Assembly: GCA_965223405.1 (NCBI GenBank)
Contig: CBDCWO010000006.1
Location: 1,798,001 to 1,862,000, forward strand
Reading direction: 5' to 3'
DNA: 64,000 nucleotides
Source: CBDCWO01 sp965223405
GTDB lineage: Bacteria > Bacteroidota > Bacteroidia > Chitinophagales > Saprospiraceae
Part shown: in pieces, positions 1-8,854 of the stretch
How the letters are laid out: each line of letters starts with the position of its first letter
Numbering within the stretch: position 1 is the first letter of the stretch
The notes under the pieces: model-generated
Told to the model about the DNA's origin: nothing
Database searches by the model: none
The model's input: the letters and a program-made list of their open reading frames with translations, nothing else
Position numbers and translations under genes: made by a program

Positions 1-1719
1 TTCACCCTTTTGCAGTTTGATCCTTTCTTTGGGAGTAATCATGACACTATCTCCATACACTTCAGGGACTATGCTCTCCAATACTATGTTAAAATCTTGA
101 TCGTACCGATAAGCCAAAACGATATCTCTTTCGTTTTCTTCTCCAGGATTCTGAATTGCTGGAATATGTATTCTGGTGTAATTGTGAATATTGCCCAATG
201 AATCTTCCAGTTCAAAATCATGTATATCAGTGATATATGCAGGATACCCATTGATCCCTAACCAATAGCCATCCCACTTGTAAGCATAGGTTTCTGTACC
301 GTTTGGGTTTATCACAATAGTATCAGGGTAGGTCGACCCCAACATTATGTATTCATTCGGGAAACCTTCGAACTCTTCTACCAGGATAACCTGAACCTGT
401 TCAAGGTCATCATCATGGGAAACTCTGATTGCACTGATAGAGTCATTGCTGATTCCTCTACCTGATCTTAAATAATTCCTTTTCTGACTGATAAAATTAA
501 AATCCGGATCAGTTTCACCGGAAGGCGGAAGGTTATCGGAATGTGCGGCAGGAGCATATGTATTGACAATAAAATCTTTTACAGAGGCGGAAAAATTTAT
601 TGGTGAATATTTATCGTTTAGTATAGCTTCAGTTTCATCTTCTTCAACAAGTACATTATGGGGTATATACATTGAAATTCCCGTAGCCAAAGGTCTGGTC
701 ATATCCTTCACATTATGAATCACAGCATTTTTAACAGCTGACAGAACCGCATCGGCCTCCATTGATAAGTCAGGATCCACACTCTTTAATCGTTTCATTA
801 AATCTCCCACATCTACCATATCTTCTGAATATTCGGGATTTTTTATCGATTTGGAATATTCTTCTGCTTCGCCCCGGGCTTTATGTAAACTACGTACTTT
901 AGAGTCCTGCTTGATTCTATCAAATAAAGTCTCCAAAGTTGATTCTAGGGTAGATATCTTCGACAAATCTATTATAGCCAATGTAACATTGGAAGTCTCT
1001 TCTTGCTCCGCTTGGGCTTTGAAACCATCCACTACTATTCGGCCCAGTACATCGCCAGTAGTCGCATTACCTCCTTCCATAGCTTGAATAATGGGTGTAT
1101 AGTTCCAACCATGACCTGGTTCTGTTTCTTCGGATCCAATAAAATAGGAGCCATAGTCTTTTAGACTGGATTGAACTTCCAGGGTTGCCATCAGACAAGC
1201 ATCAAATCCAATTATTTCAAAACGATTACCGGTTTTAACATAATCCGTTTTGCCAACGGCATCGGTAATTTGAGGAACCGACATTTGCATATTGGAAGTT
1301 TCATCAACACCATACCCTCGTATGTCAGCACCATGATTCCAGAAAGTGAGCATAATTTTATTAGCAGGATAATTTTGTATTCCCCAATTGACAAAGTCAG
1401 TAATATTTTGGGGAGTAGACATAGCATTATCCGAAGCTTGGAATTCAAGTGGCATTTGCTCTCCATCTTTAATCAGCCAGCTCTTCGGCGTTCGCCATCC
1501 GTCTTTATTTGCCCCTCCGGTCAGAACTACCACATTTACATTATTAGTGGAACCAGCAGCTTTCATTTCTGCCAGGTCATTTGTGCCGGATTCACCTCCG
1601 GATTCCAGGTCCGAACCTACGAGGTATATCAACAAAGTCCAATCCTTGTCCTGACTTATTCCTGATGTCAGCGAAAAAACCATCATTCCAAACAATAGTA
1701 CAAAAACTTGTTTTTTCAT
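1..1719 (-). CDS. Clostripain-family (C11) cysteine protease, secreted, 3' end outside window
   Basis: Open from ATG at 1719 to the left window edge (573 codons), so the C-terminus is missing. An N-terminal signal peptide (about residues 1-22, hydrophobic core after KK) indicates export. The C11 catalytic dyad is visible: His129 in the FWNHG motif and Cys175 in DACLM, followed by the family-typical SEET(E)PGHGW segment near residues 197-206. C11 peptidases cleave after basic residues and usually mature autocatalytically. The part after about residue 330 is less family-like and may be a beta-rich extension. The nearest upstream gene on the same strand is the broken TPR regulator, 446 bp away, so this gene probably has its own promoter. 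The family call is firm. Substrate and the presence of a sorting domain in the missing end cannot be judged. Confidence 0.9.
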   Translation of the reverse strand, partial: MKKQVFVLLFGMMVFSLTSGISQDKDWTLLIYLVGSDLESGGESGTNDLAEMKAAGSTNNVNVVVLTGGANKDGWRTPKSWLIKDGEQMPLEFQASDNAMSTPQNITDFVNWGIQNYPANKIMLTFWNHGADIRGYGVDETSNMQMSVPQITDAVGKTDYVKTGNRFEIIGFDACLMATLEVQSSLKDYGSYFIGSEETEPGHGWNYTPIIQAMEGGNATTGDVLGRIVVDGFKAQAEQEETSNVTLAIIDLSKISTLESTLETLFDRIKQDSKVRSLHKARGEAEEYSKSIKNPEYSEDMVDVGDLMKRLKSVDPDLSMEADAVLSAVKNAVIHNVKDMTRPLATGISMYIPHNVLVEEDETEAILNDKYSPINFSASVKDFIVNTYAPAAHSDNLPPSGETDPDFNFISQKRNYLRSGRGISNDSISAIRVSHDDDLEQVQVILVEEFEGFPNEYIMLGSTYPDTIVINPNGTETYAYKWDGYWLGINGYPAYITDIHDFELEDSLGNIHNYTRIHIPAIQNPGEENERDIVLAYRYDQDFNIVLESIVPEVYGDSVMITPKERIKLQKGE

Positions 1720-2165
1720 TAGTTTGAAGATTTAGGAAAAGTGATATTATTTTTTAATAATAATTATTATTTCGAAGGAAGAATGGATAGATGGGATATA
1801 TTCAATAGATTATTAAAAACAAAGATTACCGATTTACGGCTCTTATATGCCATTACATATGCAAGTTTAAAACCTCTCATCGGCAGTTCCAAATTATTTT
1901 AATAGACAAATGATAGACAATAAGGATTTTACATACTTTAGGGCATCTCCTAAAACGTAAAGTGAGTTCGATAGCCCATTGCACCGGTTTATGAACGGTT
2001 CACTTTCTGAAAAGAAACTCCGGTTATAACTATAATGAGAAACTAATTTTAATGTTTGGTCACATGTAGGAATCCGCTTCAATACTTACAACATGCATCC
2101 ATATTTAAGAAATTGGACATCCCATAAACAACTAAATACTAGCCGCCAATCTTTGTTTCACAGGA
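1720..2165. other. Intergenic, upstream region of the C11 protease
   Basis: 446 bp of AT-rich DNA between two minus-strand genes. It should hold the promoter of the protease. No RNA gene, strong hairpin or credible coding frame was seen. A 62-codon minus-strand frame inside it (1894-2082) has no recognisable protein features. Confidence 0.4.
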
Positions 2166-3954
2166 TCAAAGACCTTGAATATAAGCATTCAAATTGCTAT
2201 TTTTTGATAGTTTAAGCTTCATTCTCAATCTATATCTTGAGGTATTTACACTGGAGGGATGAATGTTTAACAGTTGAGAAATCTCCTTTGCGCTCATATT
2301 CATCTTTATGTATGCACAAAGTTTTTGGTCATTTAGGTTAAGATTAGGATGTTCTGTTTTAAGTCGAGTGTAAAATTCCGGGTGGATTTTATCAAAATGC
2401 AACATAAATTCTTTATCGGTTTGTTCAGATTTTTCAAAATTGCCAATAATGTTGAAAACAGAAGCTAACGCCTTTATCGAAGGGATATCCTCTTTTATGC
2501 TGATTGATTCCAATTTTATTTTCAAGCTACTCAGTATGTTAAGAAATTTTTTTCTCATCATAAGTTTTAATATCAGCGTTCTTTCTGATGCAGAGAGTTT
2601 TTGTTCAAGGAATTCCTTCTCCTTATTAACCAATAATAGTTCTTTCTCTTTATTGATAATTTCAGTCTTTTGTAGGTACTTTTGATTTTGATACTGCTCT
2701 GCTATTTTTTCATGAAGTTTTGTTTTAATATTCAGATACTGCCATGTCAACAAAAGGCCTATTAGCGATATAATGAACAGGCATAAGTATAAATATTTAG
2801 TTCGTTTCTCGACTTGCAGTTGCTTTCTATTAAAGAGCAACTCTTGTTGTTTTATGGTTAACTTATGTTGATTTTCTTTCTTTAATATCTTGGTTCGGAT
2901 ATCTGCAATATTGAGACTGTCTTTAAGTATAATGTAGTCTTTTATGATCTGGGTATGACTTGTATCAATATCTCGTTCGATCTCTCTAAATTTGTAATCA
3001 GCGATCAAAAAATCGATATAGGAATCGTCGGCAAGTTTGGAGAGTGATTCTAATTCCTTATAATATTCATTAATTTTTTGTGCATCAGATTGTAATTCAT
3101 AGCCCTCCAATAGGCACAAAATACAATTGATGGTATTGTAGTTACTATTTAATGACTTAAAGTATTCATATGCACTTTGACATCGATTTAGTGCGCTATC
3201 TACTTTATTATTGGCTAAAAAGAATCGACCGAGATACAGTTCTCGACTAGCGTATTCAAAATCATATTCGCTCCCTTCTGTAAGACCCTTTTGAAATAAA
3301 CTATCTGCAATTCGAAAATGATACTCAGCACTATCCATTTTATTTAAAGAATGATAGATAGAAGCAATGTCACTATGTAGCACCTGAAGTCTAACACCAT
3401 ATTCATTTTGATCAGTCAGATAGTTTAAGGCTAGATGATAATATTTCAACTCATTCTCAAAATCCAATATCGCATTATACATACAGCCATAGTTATAATA
3501 GGCGTAGCTAATCACTACTATCTCCACATTCTTCAGCTTTATGGAGTTGCTGTATAGTAAAATCATAAGCCTTATCTAATTCAATGGCACTACTATAAAA
3601 GGTAGACAAATTCCCAAGAGCCAGAATTTCTAACTTGGTTTCATTATTGCATTTTCTTGCCGCTTCTAATCCATCCAGATAGAATTTTTCTGCATCATCG
3701 TCAGCATTGATTATAGAAAAATAATCGCCAAGCAAAGTATTGAACTTAGCTACTCCTATCTGGTAATCGAGAGATTTACTTCGTTCCAATAGTGCGTGCA
3801 ATTCCAATAAGTCTGTTTTATCTCTATTTCTTAAGATTTTTTCAATTGAATCCAAATCAGATTCATTATGTTCTTTAATGTTGTCTATTTCAGATTGAGC
3901 ATTCCCTATAATAAATAGGAGTAAGATCACTAGGGTTGTATTAAATCTCTTCAT
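2166..3954 (-). pseudogene. TPR sensor with membrane anchor and C-terminal LuxR-like HTH, frameshifted
   Basis: Two overlapping frames form one gene. 3954-3508 encodes a signal peptide and the first TPR-like helices. 3566-2166 encodes more TPR helices, a transmembrane segment (YLYLCLFIISLIGLLLTW), a coiled coil rich in K/E/Q, and a C-terminal helix-turn-helix (KEISQLLNIHPSSVNTSRYRLR). The reading frame changes by one base near 3508-3530, where ECGDSSD* in one frame should continue as ISYAYYNYGC in the other. Intact relatives in Bacteroidota are about 550-620 residues: periplasmic TPRs, one membrane pass and a cytosolic DNA-binding domain. The architecture is clear. Whether the shift is a real inactivation or a sequence error is open. 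No target gene is evident; the neighbouring protease is a guess. Confidence 0.75.
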
Positions 3955-3990
3955 TGATAATTCATTATTGTGATTCTCAATTTTAGGTTC

Positions 3991-4346
3991 CTACATATTT
4001 GAATTCAGTGTATACCAATCCAAATTGTGCCAAATTAAAAGGAATCCCTGATTCCTTATCCGCCCCGAAAATAAATCATTACTACCAGCTGTGACATTGC
4101 GATGTTGTTGGATTCTTTTTTCAGGGGCATCCATGTCAGAAATTAACAAGACGGCATCTACACCTATTAGACTTTCCTCAAATTGTGATCGACTATTGTA
4201 ATCCCCTTTTCGGATTTCGATACCCAGATGTTTTGCTTTTGCTGGTGAACGATACCAATAACCTGGTCTTTCCCAATTTCTTGAATGAGTTGCCGGGCAA
4301 TGCCTGCACCCAATTTGCCACTTGCGGATATGACTGCGATTTTCAT
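3991..4346 (-). pseudogene. NmrA-like NAD(P)-binding oxidoreductase, broken and truncated
   Basis: ATG at 4346 opens MKIAVISASGKLGAGIARQL, a Rossmann GxxGxxG start typical of NmrA/quinone-oxidoreductase-like SDRs. After about 40 residues the frame shifts. The continuing homology (RKGDYNSRSQFEESLIGVD, then DAPEKRIQQHRNV) lies in another frame around 4090-4215, and recognisable homology ends near residue 90 of an expected protein of about 280. Both a frameshift and a 3' truncation are therefore present. A minus-strand ATG at 4403 would only add an unrelated N-terminus, so it is not used. Probably non-functional. Confidence 0.6.
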
Positions 4347-5106
4347 AATTCTTATTTTTAGAACATATACTGGCTTAATGGCCTTTTGTTTTTGCTCTTT
4401 CAATCAGGGCTTCAATCTTTCTTATTTTTTCTATTCATTCTTCCATATTAGTTGGAGTTTTCTTTCTAGGATAAATCTCCTTTTTGAGTGCAAATATTTT
4501 TAATTTTTTACATGCCGCAATATAAGACTGAATCTGATATTTTGAACCGCTGACTTTTCTCCGGAATTCTATATCCTCATAAGGTGATTATGACAAAACT
4601 CTAGGTTATCATTTTGTCGGACTTAATGTTTACAATTGTTTAAATCTCAATTCCTTTTCAAAATATCCTTTAATCTCGCGTTTTATTTTGTGTCTCTTTA
4701 AGGTCATTCCACCCAGGTAACTTCTGTGGTCTTTTCTGCTTTTCCCTAATTACAATAAATGTCAATCCGCTGTATCTCAAAATCATCCCAAACTACTTTT
4801 GACACCACTGAATTTTCTGCAGTTTATCCCGACCGTCAGCGTCGGGAAGGCTTCAACATTGGTTCATATCCATTTAACTCTATCGCGCTTACTGCAATGA
4901 TCTCGCCCCCGCTTTTCCCTAATCGCTCACCACCAACCAGTTTCCTGAGCAGCAGCATAAGGTGGTTTGATAACTCCTCCTAAAAGGCATCACCGGGAGG
5001 CCTACTCCCATCTGTAAAGTAGTTATTTCCCTCATCCTCATGAGAGAATTCAAGTCACACACGGTCGTGTATATGAAGAGGGTAAGGAATCGCTCTTTGA
5101 ATATCC
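4347..5106. other. Gene-poor stretch with relics
   Basis: 760 bp without an intact gene. On the minus strand at about 4377-4443 a short frame resembling a DUF2786-like start (IEKIRKIEALIERA) is interrupted by a stop. A GC-rich hairpin CCCGAC-n7-GTCGGG sits at 4828-4846. The right half (about 4830-5060) has the look of group II intron domain I on the minus strand and is listed separately. Confidence 0.4.
4830..5060 (-). other. Possible 5' end of a degenerate group II intron
   Basis: Read on the minus strand, this segment starts GTGTGACTTG at 5060, matching the GTGYG 5' boundary of group II introns. It continues with many short purine-rich stems, GGAAAC and GAAAAGCG blocks, and a GAACCAATGTTGAAGCC-like block near 4850-4870 that resembles domain I sequence. 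No reverse transcriptase frame and no domain V hairpin is present, so at most a 5' fragment remains. This is pattern resemblance only; a covariance or database comparison was not possible. Confidence 0.3.
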
Positions 5107-5625
5107 TCATGGTCGTGTGCTTGTTTTAAATTTCTTTTTCAGGTAATATTCTTTGCTTGCTATGTAAATCAACTTTTCGATTTCAGCATAAACGACTCCC
5201 TCGTTATCAGTTAAGTTAACACTCAGATTAAAGTCTTGTTCTTGATGCTGATTTATTCCTCTTTTAATTTGTTCAAGAAGCTGATCTGTTATTAAAAATT
5301 CTGCAAACAATGTCTTATTTCCAGGTCTTCTAAATCTGATAGAGGCAGATTTATCCCAAACCACATAGCTTTTGCCCAAAATGTAAATGAGCTGAACCAT
5401 ATAAATGCCGTCAACACAACTGTACATATGTCCTCCATACAATGTACCTACATAGTTTTTTGTTTTATAATTTAGTGGTAATTTAATTTTTACATATTTC
5501 AGATCATCACTTACTTTCAATAACCGCCCTCCTGTTCTTCTGTACATTGGAGAAAGGTTAAACAACAATTTAAACAACCGCCCTTTGCCAATAACCCTGG
5601 AAATATTATTGAATATTTTTTCCAT
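5107..5625 (-). CDS. DUF4442 / PaaI-like hotdog-fold protein (putative thioesterase)
   Basis: 172 residues, ATG at 5625. The central segment YVGTLYGGHMYSCVDGIYM (about residues 58-76) has the spacing of the hotdog helix in DUF4442 proteins, which are grouped with acyl-CoA thioesterases. KSASIRFRRPG and FNLSVNLTDNEG correspond to the later strands of the fold. Length fits the family (140-170). The C-terminal KKKFKTSTRP tail runs into the putative intron relic at 5060-5110, so the last residues may not be native. Substrate unknown. It lies 89 bp downstream of the membrane hydroxylase gene, across a stable hairpin, so co-transcription is uncertain. Confidence 0.75.
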   Translation of the reverse strand: MEKIFNNISRVIGKGRLFKLLFNLSPMYRRTGGRLLKVSDDLKYVKIKLPLNYKTKNYVGTLYGGHMYSCVDGIYMVQLIYILGKSYVVWDKSASIRFRRPGNKTLFAEFLITDQLLEQIKRGINQHQEQDFNLSVNLTDNEGVVYAEIEKLIYIASKEYYLKKKFKTSTRP

Positions 5626-5664
5626 CTTATTTACCGAGTTTTATTAATTCTTAATTATTTCACC

Positions 5665-5695
5665 CCCATTAATCCACGGCTTATGGATTAATGGG
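5665..5695 (-). terminator. Perfect 11-bp-stem hairpin between two minus-strand genes
   Basis: CCCATTAATCC and GGATTAATGGG pair across a 9-nt loop just after the stop of the membrane hydroxylase gene. There is no long U-run after the stem on the minus strand, so it may terminate weakly, protect the 3' end, or attenuate read-through into the DUF4442 gene. Confidence 0.5.
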
Positions 5696-5713
5696 AACAA
5701 AACGTACTAAACT

Positions 5714-6496
5714 TTATTGATTGACCGTGGGTTTAGTTACATCTTTAAACGTCAGCATGTCGAGAATTCTTGCCGAAGCTCCATGATAAAACCCAGTCTC
5801 TACTTGATAATTTTTTGGATTTTTGAACGTGCCAAAAAGGATGTCAAACAAAGGAAAACTAGAATAGTTGTACTTGTGGATTCCTTTTCCATGATGAATA
5901 GAATGGCTTTCGGGACGCTGTATTATGTACCCCAGCCAATGAGGTGTTTTGATATTGGCATGCTGGAAAAATGCCGCAAAATTTATAACCAAAAGCACGA
6001 CTGTAATTGACTGCGGAGGTATGCCAACTAACAAGGCCAGAGCTAAGCTTCCTGTTAAGGTAAAACCTATCATATCCATAGGGCTATGGAAAAGTGCGCC
6101 GAAAGTATCAAGCCTTTCTGCACTATGATGTAATTGATGAAAAGTGCGCCACAAGAAATCGTACTTGTGCATAGTAATATGATAGATAGTTGACCCTAGT
6201 TCATAAACTAATAATCCTACCACTGCCCCTGAAACTACTCCTAAATGACTCAGGTCAATAAGTTGGAATTGGGTGAGAAAAGGATCAGTTATCAAAGGGA
6301 GATAGGAGGCTACAAAAAAAAAGATGGTGAAAAAGATCAAGCCTCGCAGTTTCCAATAATTAACTTTAGGGAGTTGTCTTGCTGGAAAAATTGCTTCCCA
6401 TAGTATCAGGAATAAGTAGATTCCTAAGATAATCAGTGAAAGTGGGTCAAGTAAAATCTCTATTGGATTTGGTAATTGCGAAATGAATTTGTCCAT
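5714..6496 (-). CDS. Fatty acid hydroxylase / sterol desaturase family membrane enzyme
   Basis: 260 residues, ATG at 6496. Hydrophobic segments lie near residues 15-35, 47-67, 85-105 and 145-175. The histidine clusters of the family, which bind a di-iron centre, are present: a YHITMHKYDFLW box near 106-117, HQLHH near 121-125, and HSIHHGKGIHKYNY near 198-211. Members use O2 to hydroxylate or desaturate lipids in the membrane. Substrate cannot be told from sequence. It follows the Crp/Fnr-type regulator on the same strand after 91 bp, and that regulator is the obvious candidate controller. Confidence 0.88.
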   Translation of the reverse strand: MDKFISQLPNPIEILLDPLSLIILGIYLFLILWEAIFPARQLPKVNYWKLRGLIFFTIFFFVASYLPLITDPFLTQFQLIDLSHLGVVSGAVVGLLVYELGSTIYHITMHKYDFLWRTFHQLHHSAERLDTFGALFHSPMDMIGFTLTGSLALALLVGIPPQSITVVLLVINFAAFFQHANIKTPHWLGYIIQRPESHSIHHGKGIHKYNYSSFPLFDILFGTFKNPKNYQVETGFYHGASARILDMLTFKDVTKPTVNQ

Positions 6497-6587
6497 TATT
6501 ATTAGTTTTAGAAATTTGAAAAAAAAACTTACAATGCAAAACTATGGGTATTGCTAGTGTTAAGCTAATAATCGGACTTGACCTATG

Positions 6588-7151
6588 TTAGGTTATTTTC
6601 TTTCTAATTCTGCTGAGACTTTCAGGGTGAATGCCAAGATATTTCGCGATTTTATTTACAGGAATGTTATTAATATATTCAGCTTTGGTTTGAAACATTT
6701 CTGCATAACGTTCTTCTGCTGTTTTAGTCAACAAGTCTTTTTCTCTATTTGATTTTCTAATATATCCATGCTCTGTTAAGATTCTTCCAAACTTATTTAC
6801 ATCCAGAGAAATTTCATAAGTTTTCATTAAATCTTCACGGGAAATCATTTCTAATTCGCAATCCATTAAAGCACTTATTTGTACATCTGTAGGAAGTTGA
6901 TTTAAGAATGACGTATATGCAGAAACCACTTCATTCTCAAAAAAAAAGTCAATGATCTTTTCCGTCATATAACTTTTTATTGTCATTTCAACTATGCCTT
7001 TATTTATAAAATATACAGCGCTTTCTATTTGTCCGTACTTGGTTATAATAGTTCCTTTCTCAAGGTGAATTTTTTTTACTGGGAAAGGGATACCTTCGTC
7101 TGAAGACATGGAAGTACCTAATATGGAATAATAAAATTCACTAAATAGCAT
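6588..7151 (-). CDS. Crp/Fnr-family transcriptional regulator
   Basis: 187 residues from ATG at 7151. An upstream in-frame ATG at 7196 is possible, but the N-terminus it would add (MGCAMSVRIEIKIIK) is not family-like. Residues about 20-115 form the cyclic-nucleotide-binding-type barrel (KGTIITKYGQIESAVYFINKG). The C-terminal helix-turn-helix is seen in NKIAKYLGIHPESLSRIRKK. The short HTH with HPESLSRIRK is typical of Bacteroidota Crp/Fnr proteins that control neighbouring small-molecule enzymes. No FNR-type cysteine cluster is present, so oxygen sensing through Fe-S is unlikely. The hydroxylase just downstream is a likely target. Confidence 0.85.
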   Translation of the reverse strand: MLFSEFYYSILGTSMSSDEGIPFPVKKIHLEKGTIITKYGQIESAVYFINKGIVEMTIKSYMTEKIIDFFFENEVVSAYTSFLNQLPTDVQISALMDCELEMISREDLMKTYEISLDVNKFGRILTEHGYIRKSNREKDLLTKTAEERYAEMFQTKAEYINNIPVNKIAKYLGIHPESLSRIRKKIT

Positions 7152-7212
7152 TTTTATAATTTTTATTTCAATTCTAACTGACATTGCACAACCCATAGAT
7201 TATCGAACACAC

Positions 7213-7377
7213 TTATTTCATATACGAGTTTGCAATCTGGTCAAGAAAGATTCCAAAATACTTGGGATCAATGCCTAATTTATAGATTTCCTCTCTCATT
7301 TGAGCGATAGCTTTTCTTTTTTCATCGAAAACATGTCCAGTTTCAGGCCATGTAGGGTTCTTTTTTTTGTGGATCAT
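7213..7377 (-). CDS. Small hypothetical protein, 54 residues
   Basis: ATG at 7377 opens MIHKKKNPTWPETGHVFDEK and the frame runs to TAA at 7213. The composition (basic start, then an amphipathic helix IAQMREEIYKLGIDPKYFG) looks coding rather than random. It could be a small free-standing protein or the end of a larger decayed gene. No family recognised. Confidence 0.4.
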   Translation of the reverse strand: MIHKKKNPTWPETGHVFDEKRKAIAQMREEIYKLGIDPKYFGIFLDQIANSYMK

Positions 7378-7560
7378 GATCTAGAAGATCCCTGCAATTT
7401 TTCTGTCTTTTAATCTGCATGAATAACTTCTTCTTTCCGCTATGGTGGATTACCAAATGAAATTTGAGTCTGCTCCAAAAAGGGTTGATTTTTCAATAGT
7501 TCTATCGAACTTTTTTTTGAGGACTCAATTAAAAATATTACAATAATTCCTGCATAGGCG
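7378..7560. other. Short non-coding gap
   Basis: 183 bp between a small ORF and an integrase remnant. Nothing recognisable was found; it probably belongs to the decayed mobile segment to its right. Confidence 0.3.
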
Positions 7561-7775
7561 TACATTGATAGTTATGTAGAACCAAATGCTCCTTTATCCA
7601 TAAGTGGTGTACAGCATATCGTCAGGAAAGTAATTAAACGATCTGGTATTAAAAAGAGAATTCATCCTCACACTTTCAGGCATACCTTTGCTGTTCATTA
7701 TTTGAATTATGGTGGTTCCATATTTAGACTTCAAAACTTTTAGGCCATGTCAATGTTACAACACCTGCTACTATC
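7561..7775 (+). pseudogene. Tyrosine recombinase (integrase) C-terminal fragment, frameshifted
   Basis: Plus-strand translation from 7561 gives YIDSYVEPNAPLS, then GVQHIVRKVIKRSGIKKR and HPHTFRHTFAVHYLNYGGS. This carries the HxxR box of tyrosine recombinases (HTFRH) but nothing N-terminal to it. The frame stops at LQNF*. One base later in another frame it continues KLLGHVNVTT, the LLGH motif just before the catalytic Tyr region, so a single base is missing near 7735. Similarity ends at about 7760, before the Tyr. The fragment overlaps the 3' end of the DoxX remnant on the opposite strand, so it marks a recombination scar. Confidence 0.75.
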
Positions 7776-7948
7776 TCTACTATCCACGTTAAAAGCAAAA
7801 TATAACCACCACCTATGGTTTCCAGTTGATTGAAAACCGCTAAAGCTTCGCCTTCATAAGGCGAAGGCATCCAATGAAAAAAATTGTTGAGTCCAAAAAT
7901 AATCAAGGCGAAGCCGGCCAAAGTTCAAATGATTCTTCCTACGTTCAT
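7758..7948 (-). pseudogene. DoxX-family membrane protein, interrupted
   Basis: The frame starts at ATG 7948 (MNVGRII), hits an in-frame TGA at codon 8, then continues TLAGFALIIFGLNNFFHWMPSP and a second hydrophobic segment GGYILLLTWIVEIVAGV. This is the N-terminal half of a DoxX-type four-helix membrane protein (usually 120-150 residues). The C-terminal half is replaced at about 7757 by the integrase fragment. Its ATG overlaps the stop of the dehalogenase (ATGA), so it was once the last cistron of that operon. A downstream restart could give a short membrane peptide, but function is doubtful. Confidence 0.7.
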
Positions 7949-8850
7949 AAAGCATTTATTTTTTCTTTACGAACCACATTGTTATACCATTTCTTTAACT
8001 CACTTCCAATCTTATGCGGATTGTCCTCCTGAACAAAATGAATTCCTTTTCCTATATCCACCATTGTAATGTTTGGAAAGTTTTTCGCAATCCAAGGCAC
8101 TTCTTCAATGAGGATGAGCATACCAGGGTCAGCATAGAAGCATATTTTCGGAATGGGTGTCTCCTGCAACCATTGGTTGTAATCATTGACGACTTTAGCT
8201 GTATGGGGAGGGCGATTCCTCAATGGTACATCTCTGGGAAATACATAAGAAGGTTTTCTGCTTTTCAATGTTTTAAAAGGAGCTGCATAAGCTTCCATTT
8301 CATCAAAGGTCAACTTTCTAACAACACCATCGGGAAGCATCTTTTTGATAAACTGATTGCCAACTCCTAACATTAACCAACTGAAAAATTTTGACTGTAT
8401 CATCCGAAATGCCATCTTTAAATTTGGTGTCAATTTGTTCCAATCTTTCTGTTCAAACATGGCCTCCATAAAAGCAACGCCTTTGATGTTATCACGGTGT
8501 GTATTGGCATAATGAAAACCTAAACCTGAACCCCAATCTTGAACAACAAGTGTGATGTTCTTCAAATTAAGTTTTTCAATGAAGGCTTCCAAGTAGGCAT
8601 AAGTATCTGTAAAACCGTAATCAATATCAGGCTTGTCAGACTTGCCGAAACCGATTAGGTCAACTGCAATGGCTCTTGCATCTTCTGTTATATATGGGAT
8701 AATATTTCGCCAGATATAAGAGGACGCTGGATTGCCATGCATAAATAATATAGGGTCGCCTTGCCCCTCATCAATATAGTGGATATTACTTCCTTTTACT
8801 TCCAAATATTTTGATTCAAAAGGAAAAGCTGCTGAAATTTCTTTTTTCAT
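7945..8850 (-). CDS. Haloalkane dehalogenase (HLD-II / DhaA-like)
   Basis: 301 residues, ATG at 8850. The alpha/beta-hydrolase catalytic set of subfamily II dehalogenases is visible at nearly the positions of Rhodococcus DhaA: halide-binding Asn40 in HGNPASSY, nucleophile Asp105 with halide-binding Trp106 in VVQDWGS, acid Glu129 in FMEAMF, and base His271 in GIHFVQEDNP. The enzyme hydrolyses carbon-halogen bonds to an alcohol plus halide. Some members act in other ester or ether chemistry, so the natural substrate is not certain. It follows the SDR gene by 4 bp and overlaps the broken doxX by ATGA, so it is in an operon under the HxlR-flanked promoter. The catalytic pentad makes the family call strong. 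Confidence 0.9.
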   Translation of the reverse strand: MKKEISAAFPFESKYLEVKGSNIHYIDEGQGDPILFMHGNPASSYIWRNIIPYITEDARAIAVDLIGFGKSDKPDIDYGFTDTYAYLEAFIEKLNLKNITLVVQDWGSGLGFHYANTHRDNIKGVAFMEAMFEQKDWNKLTPNLKMAFRMIQSKFFSWLMLGVGNQFIKKMLPDGVVRKLTFDEMEAYAAPFKTLKSRKPSYVFPRDVPLRNRPPHTAKVVNDYNQWLQETPIPKICFYADPGMLILIEEVPWIAKNFPNITMVDIGKGIHFVQEDNPHKIGSELKKWYNNVVRKEKINAL

Positions 8851-8854
8851 TTTT

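Noticed and set aside
4759..5110. Two short opposite-strand frames of 63-74 codons
   Set aside because: They overlap the putative intron relic, have no protein-like composition and resemble no family.
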